Positions 1-11,403 of a DNA stretch of 64,000 bases are shown here, piece by piece. Origin of the DNA: Corbicula japonica (lineage: Eukaryota; Mollusca; Bivalvia; Venerida; Cyrenidae); NCBI GenBank assembly GCA_038501625.1, contig JAZAYU010000219.1, forward strand, positions 558,001-622,000. Reading direction: 5' to 3'. Both the position numbers and the translations under genes were made by a program. Under the pieces are notes generated by a model that was given only the letters and a program-made list of their open reading frames with translations, ran no database searches and was not told where the DNA came from. Each line of letters opens with the position of its first letter. Position 1 is the stretch's first letter.

Positions 1-2350
1 CATGTTTAAACATTTTCAGTTTGAGCACAGAATTGATATTAGCATGAAAATAGTTTTATAATCGCGGGACCAGGATTTTGACTGTTTGCTGAAAATTTCT
101 GAAAAAACACTCCTGCCTGTGAAGGTGAATAAAATAACCATGTCTGTGGCATTAACTTGGCTCTTAAAGAGCTAAGAGCTGTTTTTGTGAGCAACTGTTC
201 CTGGTTCACAGAGAAAAGTCAGATCATATAAATGATCCAAAAGTGGAAAACATTTGACAAGATTATAGGCTTTCTTCATGCAACAGCTCATTTGTGCTCG
301 CCTAATTTCCATGTAGAACGTATGTTTCACACGGAAACTCGGCATGAGACGCTTGATTTCCTTATTACGCCAAACTTAATTCACGTGTTGGGATCCATAG
401 CTGATAGTGATTAATGACATCGGCCCAACAAATTTCTTGCCTCTTTATACACATTTCTCATTCCCTGATGTCAAAAACAAATAATGAGGCAAATTGCTTA
501 TTGATTTAGCTACAAAAAATTAAGGCTAGTGAATAATTTTTATATATGCATTGGCTAGGTCCTTCTTTCGAAATATCATATGTCAGATATTTGTCTGTTG
601 CAAATTTCTCCGAGATATTAATGTGTCGATAAATAAATGCATATTTCGTTATCTTTTGGCATGCAGCATTATCCAAGAAAATACTTTCAGTTCAAAGTCT
701 CTGAACATGAGTAATGTATTGTTTTGATCAATGTTATTATGCAATTTAAATTAATACATATGCAGACATCTTTATTCCATGATGTGCTATATTTCTTTTA
801 TCTCCTTGTGGTTATAACTTAATTTATGGTCTGGATCTTTTCATTAAAAACAGAAAGAAATTGTTAAAAAACTGAAATAATATCTTGAAATATCACCAAC
901 CACAGCTGGTTCAAAATTAAAGTTCCAGGGGTTGGTAACATATAACCTGTCAAAATACAAAGAAAATGCAGACGTTTTATTATGCAAATGTTGATGAATT
1001 TCATAATTGTATTGTATTATTATAGAAACAAAGAAAATACTGCCTCCCTTTATAATACAAAATGATAAAATAATTATCTCACATTATTTATAGAACATTA
1101 AATTTTGTTTTTACATATTTTGCAGAAATACCTTAAATAAGTTTGCCCCATGTGGGATTCAAATCTGCAATTGCCAGATTATTTTATACTAACCCAACTG
1201 TAACCTTGACCAAACATTATATCATTTTTAAACACATAGTTTTATGGGTCAAGGTCACTCTGACCTTCAAAAACTGAACACTGGGGCTCAGTGTAGTCAA
1301 ACTGGTAGGTTGGTTGTTTATGACAAGAAGATGACAACCCCTATCAATGTGGAGGTCATGGTGACCTTTAATTCTAAAAACCTGTTCTGTCTAATATCTA
1401 GAGGACCATGGATCCTAGTGTCCTCAAACTTGTAATTTTGGTTGGTCATGATAAGTACAAGGCTCAGTTCAACATGTCAAAGGTCAAGGTCACAGTGACC
1501 AATTTGCAAAAAGAACTGTGTCTAATTAGTAACTAGAGAATGTTTGTGCCTAGTATCCTCAGAATTGGTTGGTCATGAAAAGAAGAGCACGCCCCTATTG
1601 ATGAGTTTCAACAGGGCAAAGGTCAAGGTCACAATTAATTACCTTTATAGACAAAACCTTTCCTAGTTAATAACCTGATAGTTCTGGGGTTCTTTACAAA
1701 CTTCTCTTGTTTTATACTCATTTACTATGTCTGGAGAATAAAATAACTGTACTGAACATCAAAACTGAGATAAAGTATAAAATATACAAAAAGAAAAACT
1801 TGCCCAAATAGAGTGAATACACAGTAATAACTGGCCTGCTTTCGGGATAACTGGGTTTTTCATTAAGAGCTATATTTGTATCTAGGTCTGTGACAATAAC
1901 AGATTTTGTTTACCCAGCTGTTCATTTAATAGCTTGGTTGATATACAAATAAGAATATGTCATGACCACTACTTTTTTATGCCTACTGGGAAAACACTGT
2001 ATGAAGAGAACCAGTAATTCATTAATTGTGTGCTGGAGCTATGAATTGGGTTTTAGGTTGTGATTTGACAAATTCATTAGTGCTCTAATAATTGAAAGTA
2101 AATGAAATAATTTTTTTACTTTGAAATCATTATTACAAATTTTTGAGAGGATAAATTTTGATTGAAATTCATATCCTCAAAAAGATGTCAGTCTGCTAAT
2201 TTTTATGAAACTTCAGAAAGTTTTTATGTCACAAACATTTTTTCCAGGAAAAACAATATTTATGTAATTTACAGGATAAACTATATAAATTGTACACAAA
2301 ATATTAATAAAAGTCTTTTAGAGTATTAAATTTATTTCTATTTGTGATAT
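1..2350. other. Non-coding stretch, probably NOS1AP intron or upstream
   Basis: AT-rich sequence with no exon I can support. Bases about 1240-1640 carry degenerate repeat-element sequence with several GGTCAAGGTCACNNTGACC-like blocks, which resembles the tandem-repeat elements further right. Short open frames here (for example 232-414) show no recognisable domain. Because the downstream NOS1AP exon at 14009 begins inside a codon, this stretch is probably intron of that gene. That is inference. Confidence 0.5.
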
Positions 2351-2353
2351 CCC

Positions 2354-3440
2354 ATGTTTTAGGTCCTGAACTTGTTAACCTCCAAGTTCCACAACACATG
2401 TTATCCTTCAAGTTCCAAAAACTATGTTAACCTTAAAGTTCTGCAACCCATGTTAACCTTCAAGTTCCACAACCCATGTTATCCTTCAAGTTCCAAAAAC
2501 TATGTTAACCTCAAAGATCTGCAACCCATGTTAACCTTCAAGTTCCACAACCCATGTTATCCTTCAAGTTCCAAAAACTATGTTAACCTTAAAGTTCTGC
2601 AACCCATGTTAACCTTCAAGTCCCACAACCCATGTTATCTTTCAAGTTCCAAAAACTTTGTTAACCTCAAAGTTCTGCAACCCATGTTAACCTTCAAGTT
2701 CCACAACCCATGTTATCCTTCAAGATCCAAAAACTATGTTAACCTCAAAGTTCCACAACCCATGTTAACCTTCAAGTTCCACAACCCTTGTTAACATCCA
2801 AGTTCCGCAACCCATGTTAACATCCAAATTCCACAACCCATCTTAACATTCAAGTTCTGCAACCCATGTTAACCTCCAAGTTTCACAACCCATGTTGACC
2901 TCAAAGTTCTACAACCCATGTTAACCTCCAAGTTTCACAACCCATGTTGATCTCAAAGTTCTACAACCCATGTTAACCTCCAAGTTTCACAACTCATATT
3001 AACCTCCAATTTCCACAACCTATGTTAACCTTCAAGTTCCACATACCATGTTAACATTTAAGTTCCGCAACCCATGTTAACCTTCAAGTTCCACAACCCA
3101 TGTTAACATCCAAGCTCCGCCACCCATGTTAACCTTCAAGTTCCACAACCCATGTTAACATTCAAGTTCCGCAACCCATGTTTACCTCCAAGTTTCACAA
3201 CCCATGTTGACCTCAAAGTTCTACAACCCATGTTAACCTCCAAGTTTCACAACCCATGTTGACCTCAAAGTTCTACAACCCATGTTAACCTCCAAGTTTC
3301 ACAACCCATGTTGACCTCAAAGTTCTACAACCCATGTTAACCTTTCAGTTCACTACTCATGTTTGCCTTCAAGTTTCACAACCCATGTAACCTCCACGCT
3401 CCACAACACATGTAACTCCCTAAGTTTTACAATTTCTGTT
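2354..3440. repeat. 26-bp minisatellite, about 40 units
   Basis: Tandem array of a 26-bp unit, approximately CCCATGTTAACCTTCAAG followed by TTCCACAA, with unit variants (AACCTCCAAGTTTCACAA, GACCTCAAAGTTCTACAA). The variants form higher-order pairs and triplets, for example TTC/CTC alternation near 2880-3330. Three units make 78 bp, so a spurious 140-codon frame runs through 2372-2794. Confidence 0.92.
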
Positions 3441-3829
3441 AACCTCTAAGTTTCACAACTCATAGTAGGATAGGCTTAGGTTACTGTCAGAACAGGGAGA
3501 GGTTTTCAACTATGATTTTGGCATTCTTTGTGAAACATATATGGAACAATTTTGTCTTGGCTGAGCAGGGAAGAATTAACTGGACATTTGCAAGACATTT
3601 CCTCTCATTTAAGTCTCCCTGGATATCAGTCTCTTTGGTTATATCACACTTTGCAGTTATTTTAAGAGAAAGAAATCAATTGTAACTTTAGACAAAAATC
3701 AGTTACAAAGATTCATAAATCTTGTTGACAGACAGACAGATGGATAGATAAATTGATCCAAAGGCTCGAAAAATACAAACCCAATCTGGCTGAAAATATT
3801 TATTGTTAGAAGATGGAGAAGACACGGGT

Positions 3830-4460
3830 TGACAGTTGATAGACTTTCCAATAACTAATGTAGTGTACTGGGCGGTGATGGGGAGTTTCTCGGTTGACAG
3901 TACATCAATGATCAATTCTCGAGATTGCAATAAGACTCCGTCAAGTGGGCAAATAACGGGTTATCTTAATGCTTTTTTTCCGCTATTCATGTCTGTTTGC
4001 TTCTTCTCGCTAAGAAAGCAAAATTGGTATATTACGGATTATAGAAACACAGCCTAAATCCTCCCCGCATTTGTAACCACCAAAACACCACACAAATGTG
4101 CAAGCTGCATTATAATGGGCCCCAGATTATAAAACTGACGCTTAGGATTTGACTGGTCTCTAGTCTCAGTTTATGATCTTGGGCCCTGCATCTACACGGG
4201 TTGCACATGGATTATAGGCCCTATCCATGAAGTAAAGGGTTAAGTTAAATCATGAGAAAATTTTGCAATTACAGTAAGAAAACTCTATTACTTGTGAATG
4301 AAAGACCATGGAATAGAACTGACTGGAGTTGACAGATGATCAAGTTTCCAATAACTAACATTGTGTGCAAGGTTTTTTATCTTGACAGGAAGTTACTGAT
4401 CAGTTCTCTAGATTGGAATAAGACCTGTCAAATAGGCAGATAACAGATTATTAAATGTCC
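3830..4460. repeat. Diverged direct duplication of a ~130-bp segment
   Basis: Bases about 3834-3970 and 4328-4455 share the order TTTCCAATAACTAA, a TTGACAG, GATCA, TTCTC-AGATTG and AATAAGAC, at roughly 75-80% identity by eye. They are separated by a degenerate HP palindrome at 4117-4196. The origin is unknown; they could be the two flanks of an older element. Confidence 0.5.
4117..4196. mobile_element. HP palindromic MITE, degenerate
   Basis: Begins GGGCCCCAGATTATAAAACT and ends TTATGATCTTGGGCCC. The centre has been lost, leaving an imperfect hairpin. Confidence 0.6.
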
Positions 4461-4829
4461 TCCTTCTTCAACTTATATCTTTTTGTATTTCACTTATAAA
4501 GTACTGACTTGTTGAACCTTTTTAGAAAAGTGTCTTTTATGTTGTTTCACTTTTTTTACTGGAATGGGTGAATGGTGTTTTAGCACCTTAGCGCAAAAAC
4601 AGTATACCATAAAACTCCTTTTAAACACCCCTGGGGGTACATTTTCTGAAAGGGGGTGCTTATGATTATTATTAATCATAGTTTTATTTTGATATTAGAT
4701 TCTGAAGGACATTAGATAACAAATATAGTTTAAGCCCTTTTTTCTATAAAAATTACATGGGGACATTAATATTAGGGGAGGGGGGCATTTAATAGGAATA
4801 TTACAGTAAGTACCATTGAAATTAGGACT

Positions 4830-4969
4830 GAAGGTTATAAAGCCGAGATTGGAAACCAGTCTCAAATCTCAAGCATCTGATTGGCTGAAATGGCGACTGG
4901 TCACCATTTCAGCCAATCAGGTGCTTGAGATTTGAGACTGGTTTCCATGCTCAGTTTTATAACCTTGGG
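4830..4969. mobile_element. HP palindromic MITE
   Basis: Nearly complete copy. The left arm GAAGGTTATAAAGCCGAG is mirrored by CTCAGTTTTATAACCTTGGG. The centre has CTGATTGGCTGAAATGGCGAC facing its own complement, so the transcript would fold into one long hairpin. Confidence 0.85.
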
Positions 4970-5039
4970 TACAGAATGCACTTAGGTGATGATATGTTCT
5001 GAGAATAGAAGGAGAATTATTGTGATCACACTAGAGGAC

Positions 5040-5380
5040 ACTGTTTTCATATAATTCTCATCAAACTTGGTGTTTTTCTGATGATAAATAGGTCGTTTGA
5101 AACAGGGTCATATGGATTCAAAACCTAGGGCAAATGAAACTAGACTGTGTCCTTGGGACACTGATGCACCCACTGCTACAACAACATTTGTAACAAAGGG
5201 CCATAACTCTAGTAAAAATGGTTGCAAGAAAAAATCTTTTCTTTACGATCATCTACAAGTGCTGCTTGATCATCTGTGCAGGTTTGAAAGAAATTCGGCC
5301 AAATGTTAATGTGGAGTTGATGCCATAAGATTTGGGGGACAGACTTACTGACAAGTGCAACTCTGTGTGGGCATCAAAAA
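5040..5380. repeat. Degenerate unclassified repeat element
   Basis: Contains the motif AAAGGGCCATAACTCTAGTA and a 'TGTCCTTGGGACACTGATGC' block resembling parts of the elements at 51625-53160. It ends near GTGGGCATCAAAAA. Frames are broken and no protein is recognisable. Confidence 0.45.
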
Positions 5381-5668
5381 AAACTTATAAGCATGTGCAT
5401 CCAAAGTTGTATTATTCTAGACTTCGATCAGATCGATGAGTAGGATAATCTGTAGATCCTGATCAGATCTCAAATGTTGTTACTTCTAACAACATGGGAA
5501 TGTAGCTATTGATTTCAGGCATTTTAATAGATTTATCTCATGTTTGTCTACAAAGCGGATTGACAAGTGAGTCTAAATAAACATGTCTGACAGAATTCCT
5601 CTACTCTCATCAGCCATTAAGCTTCATCAGAAATATTATCTTTAGATTTTCAGAAATTCAAATTTCAA

Positions 5669-5810
5669 TTAACCCTTTCCTCTATAGACACACCTTTATT
5701 GCGTGGGCGAACAGTTTAGATCCAGATCAGCTGGCACGATGTGCCGGCTGACCAGGATCTACACTGGTCGCACATGCGTAAAAATGTGTATATATGGAGG
5801 AAAGGGTTAA
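5669..5810. mobile_element. PB MITE, internally deleted, TTAA flanks
   Basis: TTAA at 5669-5672 and 5807-5810 flank a 134-bp body with ends CCCTTTCCTC and GGAGGAAAGGG. The family is named PB here because TTAA duplication with CCC...GGG ends is the piggyBac signature. This copy lacks roughly 100 bp of the centre compared with the 13748-13989 copy. Confidence 0.85.
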
Positions 5811-5852
5811 CTTAGTTTATTTGAACTGAAAACTTTGATTTTGCAAGTCAAT

Positions 5853-6446
5853 TTAACCCTTCACTCCATGGAATATGGCAATTATCCCATTGATGAAAAG
5901 TGTAGATCTAGATCAGCTGGCACATACTTGCCTGGATCTATTAGGATATACATTGTTTGCTTTTTGAGTCATTGCTTAAGATTGCTGCCCCGAGCCATCC
6001 AATCAGGATCTATACTGTTTGCATTTTATTCCATATGTTTGTTTCAAAGAAGCAATAAGTATAGATCCTGTTCAGACAACACAGTTGTGTTGACTAATCT
6101 GGATCTACACTGGTTGCACATGCAATAAAACCACTGGCGCTTGACCAGCCGCCCACCCCTGCCAACCCTTACTAATACGCCCTTTTTGTAAAAATGGTGT
6201 CAAGTCACTAATATTATTCCATTCTATCAAAATATGCAAAAATACACCGTCAAAATCGTATTCTAAAGAAATTATATTTCTAAGTATATAATTGAATATT
6301 CAATTATATACTTAGAAATATAATTTTTTTGTAAGAATACGATTTTGACGGTGTATTTTCGCATATTTTGATAGACAGGGTTGGCAGGGGGTGGGGCGGC
6401 TGGTCAAGCGCCAGTGAATAAAACCTGTAAACATGGAGTAAAGGGA
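5853..6446. mobile_element. PB MITE interrupted by a hAT-like MITE
   Basis: Left TTAA is at 5853-5856, followed by CCCTTCACTCCATGG. The right end is CATGGAGTAAAGGG near 6431-6444, where TTAA has decayed to ATCA. The body is split by the element at 6132-6416, which shows the order of insertion. Confidence 0.75.
6132..6416. mobile_element. hAT-like non-autonomous element, 285 bp, 8-bp TSD
   Basis: The terminal inverted repeat CACTGGCGCTTGACCAGCCG is mirrored by CGGCTGGTCAAGCGCCAGTG. The flanking 8-bp direct repeat AATAAAAC lies at 6124-6131 and 6417-6424. The inner half is also palindromic around 6300 (ATATAATTGAATATTCAAT...). It has no coding capacity. An 8-bp duplication with CA-starting ends fits the hAT superfamily. 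Confidence 0.85.
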
Positions 6447-6778
6447 TCACAGGTTCAAAAATCAAGTAGCACATAATTTTAATTTACTTCAGTTTAAAAA
6501 ATACACCCAGATCATGCATCCTCTAGAAAAATCCACTAAGTGATAAATCTTTAATGCTTTTTAATGGTTGAATTTTTGTGGATCTAAAGAGATTTGGGGA
6601 GAATTGAACTTGTATTAGATTATCACAAATCTGTCTGGTTTGAAACATGAAGCTTAAAGTCTTTACTGTAAAGTCACTTATACTCATGAGCATAAAATTT
6701 TGTAGTTTTCATGGATGCTTTAATTTATGGACCTCAATGTTCTTAACTATAATTTAAGTTCATTTCCTTTTTTCCTGG

Positions 6779-6868
6779 GTCCCAGATCATAAAACTACGA
6801 TTGGAGACACATCTCAAATCTCAAGAATCTGATTGGCTGTTCAGATTTCGTTTTATGATATTGGGCAT
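6779..6868. mobile_element. HP palindromic MITE, shortened
   Basis: Starts CCCAGATCATAAAACT and ends TTTTATGATATTGGGC. The second arm lacks the CAAATCTCAAGC segment. Confidence 0.6.
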
Positions 6869-6898
6869 AGGTGGTTTTTAAATTGTGAATCCATCTGT

Positions 6899-7024
6899 GC
6901 CCAAGATCATAAAACTAAATCTGGAGATCAGTCTCAAATCTCAAGCATCTGATTGGCTGAAATGGCGACCAGTCACCATTTCAGCCAATCAGATGCTTGA
7001 GATTTGAGACTGGTCTCAAAACTT
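6899..7024. mobile_element. HP palindromic MITE, right end truncated
   Basis: Left arm is GCCCAAGATCATAAAACTAA with the GATCATAAAAC subfamily end. The right arm stops at GACTGGTCTCAAAACTTA, so the terminal TTTTATGATCTTGGGC is missing. A PB copy starts 36 bp further on. Confidence 0.75.
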
Positions 7025-7059
7025 ACAATATCCACGAAAATGAGTACCCCATAAATATT

Positions 7060-7308
7060 TTAACCCTTTCCTCCATATATACGCATTTTTACGCATGTGC
7101 AACCCGTGTAGGTTCAGATAAGTGCCATCTGATCGCATTCGTGCCATCTGATCAGAATCTGCACTTGTCGCATTTTGGTTAGAAATAACCCAATAAATCA
7201 GAAAGTGAACAGTTTAGATCCTGATCAGATGGCACGGATGTCCTGGCTGATCTGGATCTACACTGTTTGCCCATGCAATAATGGTGTATCTATGGAGGAA
7301 AGGGTTAA
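7060..7308. mobile_element. PB MITE, complete
   Basis: TTAA at 7060-7063 and 7305-7308 flank a 241-bp body, with ends CCCTTTCCTCCATATATACG and TATGGAGGAAAGGG. Within the body each half is itself an imperfect palindrome built on AGATCC-AGATCAG and CTGATCAGGATCT. Confidence 0.88.
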
Positions 7309-7619
7309 ACGTGAATTGATCTGCTCACAAAATCCATGGAATCCACAAAAATTAGAACCCTTCAAATATTAATGACTTTACAGTAAAACGCTCAGATAAA
7401 ACTGTAAGACACCATAAACTAGTGCCTCCTGGAGGTCTGCTGTAAGTGTTTCAACATGAAAACACTGTAACATTTAAATGATCCAGATAATTAACTCTTC
7501 TAATGCTCCATGACTGCCTGTAATTATAGAACTTATCCAAGTCAACATTGTTAGGTTTACTGGGAAACTCAGGTTTCCACTGTCTTGGATTTTACAGTAT
7601 TTAAACAGGGTTTTAAGGT

Positions 7620-8560
7620 TTTAGAACTGTAATATTTCCGCTAAATATCGACTTATGCCGTCACTAATTCGTTTTTTTCCGAACGCCGATTCGTACGTTT
7701 CCGGTTGATACTATTATTCGTAAAAGGAGTCTACTCTTTAGGTGTTTTCCGCGATTATGACGTCATTAATAACTAAATCAAATAATATCAAAGTGAGGAT
7801 ATAAAATTGATGTAAACAAATATTTTCATAACAAATACTCAATATAGACGAATAACACTAAGTAATGAATAGAGCTTATATGAAATTGACCACCGTTTGA
7901 TCAATCCTCCGTGGCCTAATGGTAACGCTCAGAGTTTTTCATTTTGACGGACCCGGGTTCAATCCTCGGGAGAGGAACCCTTTTTTTTTCCCTTTTCTTC
8001 TTTTTTTTTAAAATTATTGTGAGGAAATTTTTGGAGAAAATAGTATAATCAATAGGTTTAAAATTCGGAAATAATTGTTATTCTTCATCTTCATTTAGTA
8101 GCCATGAAAACTGAAATATTGTAATGATATTATTACAAAATACTGACTCTTTTATAATACAGCAACAGAATCACGATATGAAACTAAAATGCTTATGGAA
8201 TCTGTACTTTCATTTAGGAAAATGTTGCTATTTTATTGTTTCTATAATTGAACAGTAATTTTGTGATACTTGTCTTATAAAACTAATTTTGTGTGTGTGC
8301 ACGATGATTTTTTCCTTTAAAAGAATGCTTTGGTTGCTATGGTTACGATTGCCAAAATTACTTTTTTGAGTTTAAATGTTAACCAGCATAGCTGATTGCT
8401 TGCGTATTTCTTGTTTTTCAAAAAATTTGAGGGGGTATAAAAAAATCACCATTCGTAAACCAAGCCCTTTGGTTTTTGTGGTTTTTAACCGTTTGGTCTG
8501 GGCCATAGGTACCTATTTTGTAGGCCAATAAAAATGAAAACGAAGACGGTGAGGTGCTCT
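7620..8560. other. Intronic stretch, tRNA-like block but no exon seen
   Basis: Between the PB copy at 7060 and the next at 9050, I see only AT-rich sequence plus the tRNA-like block. Bases near 7650-7760 are unusually rich in CG dinucleotides (CCGAACGCCGATTCGTACG), which may mark a younger insertion whose limits I cannot define. Confidence 0.4.
7905..7976 (+). other. tRNA-like sequence (pseudo-tRNA or SINE head)
   Basis: 72 nt with an A-box-like TGGCCTAATGGT and a B-box-like GGGTTCAATCC. A good 5-bp T stem (CCGGG/CTCGG) and a 5-bp anticodon stem close a 7-nt loop TTTTTCA. Five of seven acceptor pairs form (TCCTC/GAGGA). The D stem is poor and loop position 37 is C, so a functional tRNA is unlikely. 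A run of T at 7980-7989 would terminate Pol III. It may be the promoter part of a SINE. Confidence 0.4.
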
Positions 8561-9049
8561 TTTCTTTTAATTATTTGATTCTATACACATTGCAGATAAT
8601 TTTAATGTATAACACAATTATTTTACTGCATTAAACATGCACACAAATTACAGATAAAAACTTGCTTAATTTTTGCAGATCGGAAAAATGTGCATTTCCG
8701 AAAATGGGGTACACTTTAAAAAAGTCAATTTATAAAGTGTTAGAAATAAATTCTAAACATAATGCTTATTTTTTCCTGTTCAGATATGATGCCCTTAAAC
8801 AATTAGCCTTTATTTTACAAAATTTTACAAGGTTTCAAAGAAATAGAAATGAATTTAGCTTCTAGTATGTTTGATTTTACAGCCCATTTTCCGAAACAGA
8901 GGGTCCCCTTCTAAAATACTAAATTTCTCGAGTTACGCATGGTAAATGTTTTTTAAAACTCGTGTTTAGATGTCTAAATGGATGTACTTGGAAATGAAAA
9001 CAACAAAATCCCAATCTGCAAAAGTGCATATTACAGTTCTAAAACCTAA

Positions 9050-9275
9050 TAACACACCTTTATTGCATGGGCAAACAGTGTAGACCCAGATCAGCTGGCA
9101 CATCCAAGCCGTCAGATCAGGATCTGCACTGTTCGCTATTTGATTTATTAGGTTACTTCTGATTAAAAAGCGACCAGTGCAGATCCTGATCAGACAGCAC
9201 AGATGTGCCAGCTGATCTGGATGTACACTGGTTGCACATGCGTAAAAATGTGTATTTGGAGGAAATGAATGTTTA
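9050..9275. mobile_element. PB MITE, degenerate ends
   Basis: The body is intact (CACACCTTTATTGCATGGGC ... TGTATTTGGAGGAAATGA). The left CCCTTTCC and right AAAGGGTTAA ends have mutated. Confidence 0.7.
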
Positions 9276-9759
9276 TCTGTTGCCCAAAATAACATTCTTG
9301 CTGTAGATAGATTATATAAACAATAAATCTACAAACAAATAACATTTATTGGATATCCTCAGAGTATTGCCAATTACTTTTCTGTCTTAGTCCATGGGAT
9401 ATGGTTGTAATTCATGGGTGAATACACTCTCTTACACTATCGACTCATTACATTCACCTCTGTTATAGGCTGGGACTACTTTCAACTACTTTTACTTTAA
9501 ACTAAAAAATAGTTCACAAATTACATTTAAAATTGCTTGGGTTTCTTCGGTTTGAATAAAAGATAGTGGCGATTTCTGTCATTTGTTTCACCACAAGCTT
9601 TTACATGCATAATAACGACTGTATAAAATAAGGCTGTCGAGTTTGGTCAAAAATATAGACATTGAGCCTTTCGCAGAGATGGAAAGTGAGTGTAAGGAAC
9701 GACAACTCTGCGAAGGAGATTGGGGTGAATAGTGTAGATCAAAATCATCCAATCAGTCT

Positions 9760-9840
9760 TCACCCTTAACTCCAATTAAGGGATATGGTTGTTATCCATG
9801 GATGATAGTGTAGATCCAGATCAGCCAGCACATTCATGAA
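9760..9840. mobile_element. PB-family fragment
   Basis: Left part only: CTTAACTCCAATTAAGGGAT, then GTGTAGATCCAGATCAGCCA. It belongs to the 'CTCCATGGGATATGG' subfamily also seen at 10726, 13558 and 21190. Confidence 0.5.
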
Positions 9841-10459
9841 AAAAGAAAATATACTGAACTATATCGGATGTATAACATGCATATTGGGAGATAAAATGTG
9901 TGCGTTATACACGACAGAATACGGTATCCTTTGATATGGGGATTTTGGTCAGAAAGTTGGAAATTATCATGTAACTACCCTAAATGAACCTTGCATCTGA
10001 CCCAGGACTTTCCTTTGAAAAATCAGTTGAGGGCCGGCTGTAGTTTACAAATTATAAATTGATCAGTGGTTAACTGCCTCCAGTTATGTTCATAATATTG
10101 TGTTTTACCCCCGCATAAAAGTGATCAGGAGTGTTCTTGATTTTTACTTCATAAAGCGAGCTACCTACATTTAACGTCGTTGTTGCTGTTGGTAATGCTG
10201 CTGATTCTGTCGGTGATGCCCTGACTGTTTTTTATGTTGATGTTGTTGGTAGGGATTGATCCTGCTGCCTTGGTTTGGGCGTTTCTTTGATTGCATTTGG
10301 TTGTTGTGGTTGTTGCTGGCTGATGAGTACAGTCAGAAGCTGCTCTCCTCTCTATGGGGCCCCATTAAGGAGTTATGTGGGAGACGAAATGTGTTATTTT
10401 AACATTAGCAGATAGTATTACTCTGTTGTGAATGACAATTTGACGGGACACTTCTTTGA

Positions 10460-10693
10460 TTAACTCTTTCCTGGATATATACGCATTTTATCACATGTGC
10501 GACCAGTGTAGATCCAGATCAGTCGGCACATCCGTGCCGTCTGATCAGGATCTGCATGCATTTTGGTCAGAAATAACCTAATGAATCAAAAAGCGAACAG
10601 TTTAGATCCTGATCAGACGGCACGGATGTGCCAACTCTGGATCTAAACTGTTCGCCCTAGCAATAAAGGTGTATTTGTACAGGAAAGGGTTAA
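10460..10693. mobile_element. PB MITE, complete
   Basis: TTAA at 10460-10463 and 10690-10693 flank a 226-bp body, with left end CTCTTTCCTGGATATATACG and right end GTACAGGAAAGGG. Confidence 0.87.
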
Positions 10694-10725
10694 ATAGAAG
10701 AAGTTACATCTACTGAAGAAATAAG

Positions 10726-10906
10726 TAAGCCCTTTACTCCATGGGATATCCCGGCTGTTATAATGGCTACAAAATTAATGTAGATCTAGATTAGCTGGCA
10801 CAACCCTGCTTTCTGATCAGGATCTACAATGTTGGCTTTTAGATTTATTGGGTTGTTTCTGACCAAAAGTTAACCATTGTAGAACCAGATCAGATGGCAA
10901 AGGGTT
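10726..10906. mobile_element. PB-related MITE, truncated on the right
   Basis: Starts AAGCCCTTTACTCCATGGGA and continues through AGATCAGATGGCAAAGGG. No right terminus is present. Confidence 0.6.
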
Positions 10907-11403
10907 TGTTATTTGACCTACCGGTAAAATATAATGTTCCTGGTACCTTAGTACCCAAAAATATTCACTACCATAAAATATTGACAAATAGCAAAAAGCT
11001 AAAATCATCCAACCTCAGAAAACAAATCATGAAGTTTCTCATCAGTTAGGAGGAGGATTTCTGTGAAAAATCATGGAAATCTTGATTAGAGGTAATGAGC
11101 CATAAGACAGCACTACAGACATTATAACATTGATATGTAAATTTGTCAAGTGTAGGCAAAGAGTGGCAAAGACAACAGTTTTTGGGTCGGCAGGAAAGAC
11201 AATGTTTTTTGGTCAGTGGGAGACAACAGTTCTGGTTGGTGGGAATGCTCAATGCTGTCTTCATTTTGGTTCCTAGGCTGAGCTTTTGGCGTTGACGAAA
11301 TAAATTATTTCAAATTGGCACAAATCATAAGGTAAAGGTGTCAGAAAAGTTGATTTTAATGACTTTTAAATGAAATGATGTCACAAGGTTGAGCAGACAA
11401 CAT

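Noticed and set aside
232..414. 60-codon frame near the left edge, possible upstream NOS1AP exon
   Set aside because: No similarity to a PTB domain that I can see, and no convincing splice sites at its borders.
2372..2794. 140-codon open frame
   Set aside because: It is the 26-bp minisatellite read in one frame (three units make 78 bp). The peptide repeats exactly with the DNA.
7905..7976. Functional tRNA gene
   Set aside because: Poor D stem, two acceptor mismatches and an unusual anticodon loop. Kept only as a tRNA-like sequence.
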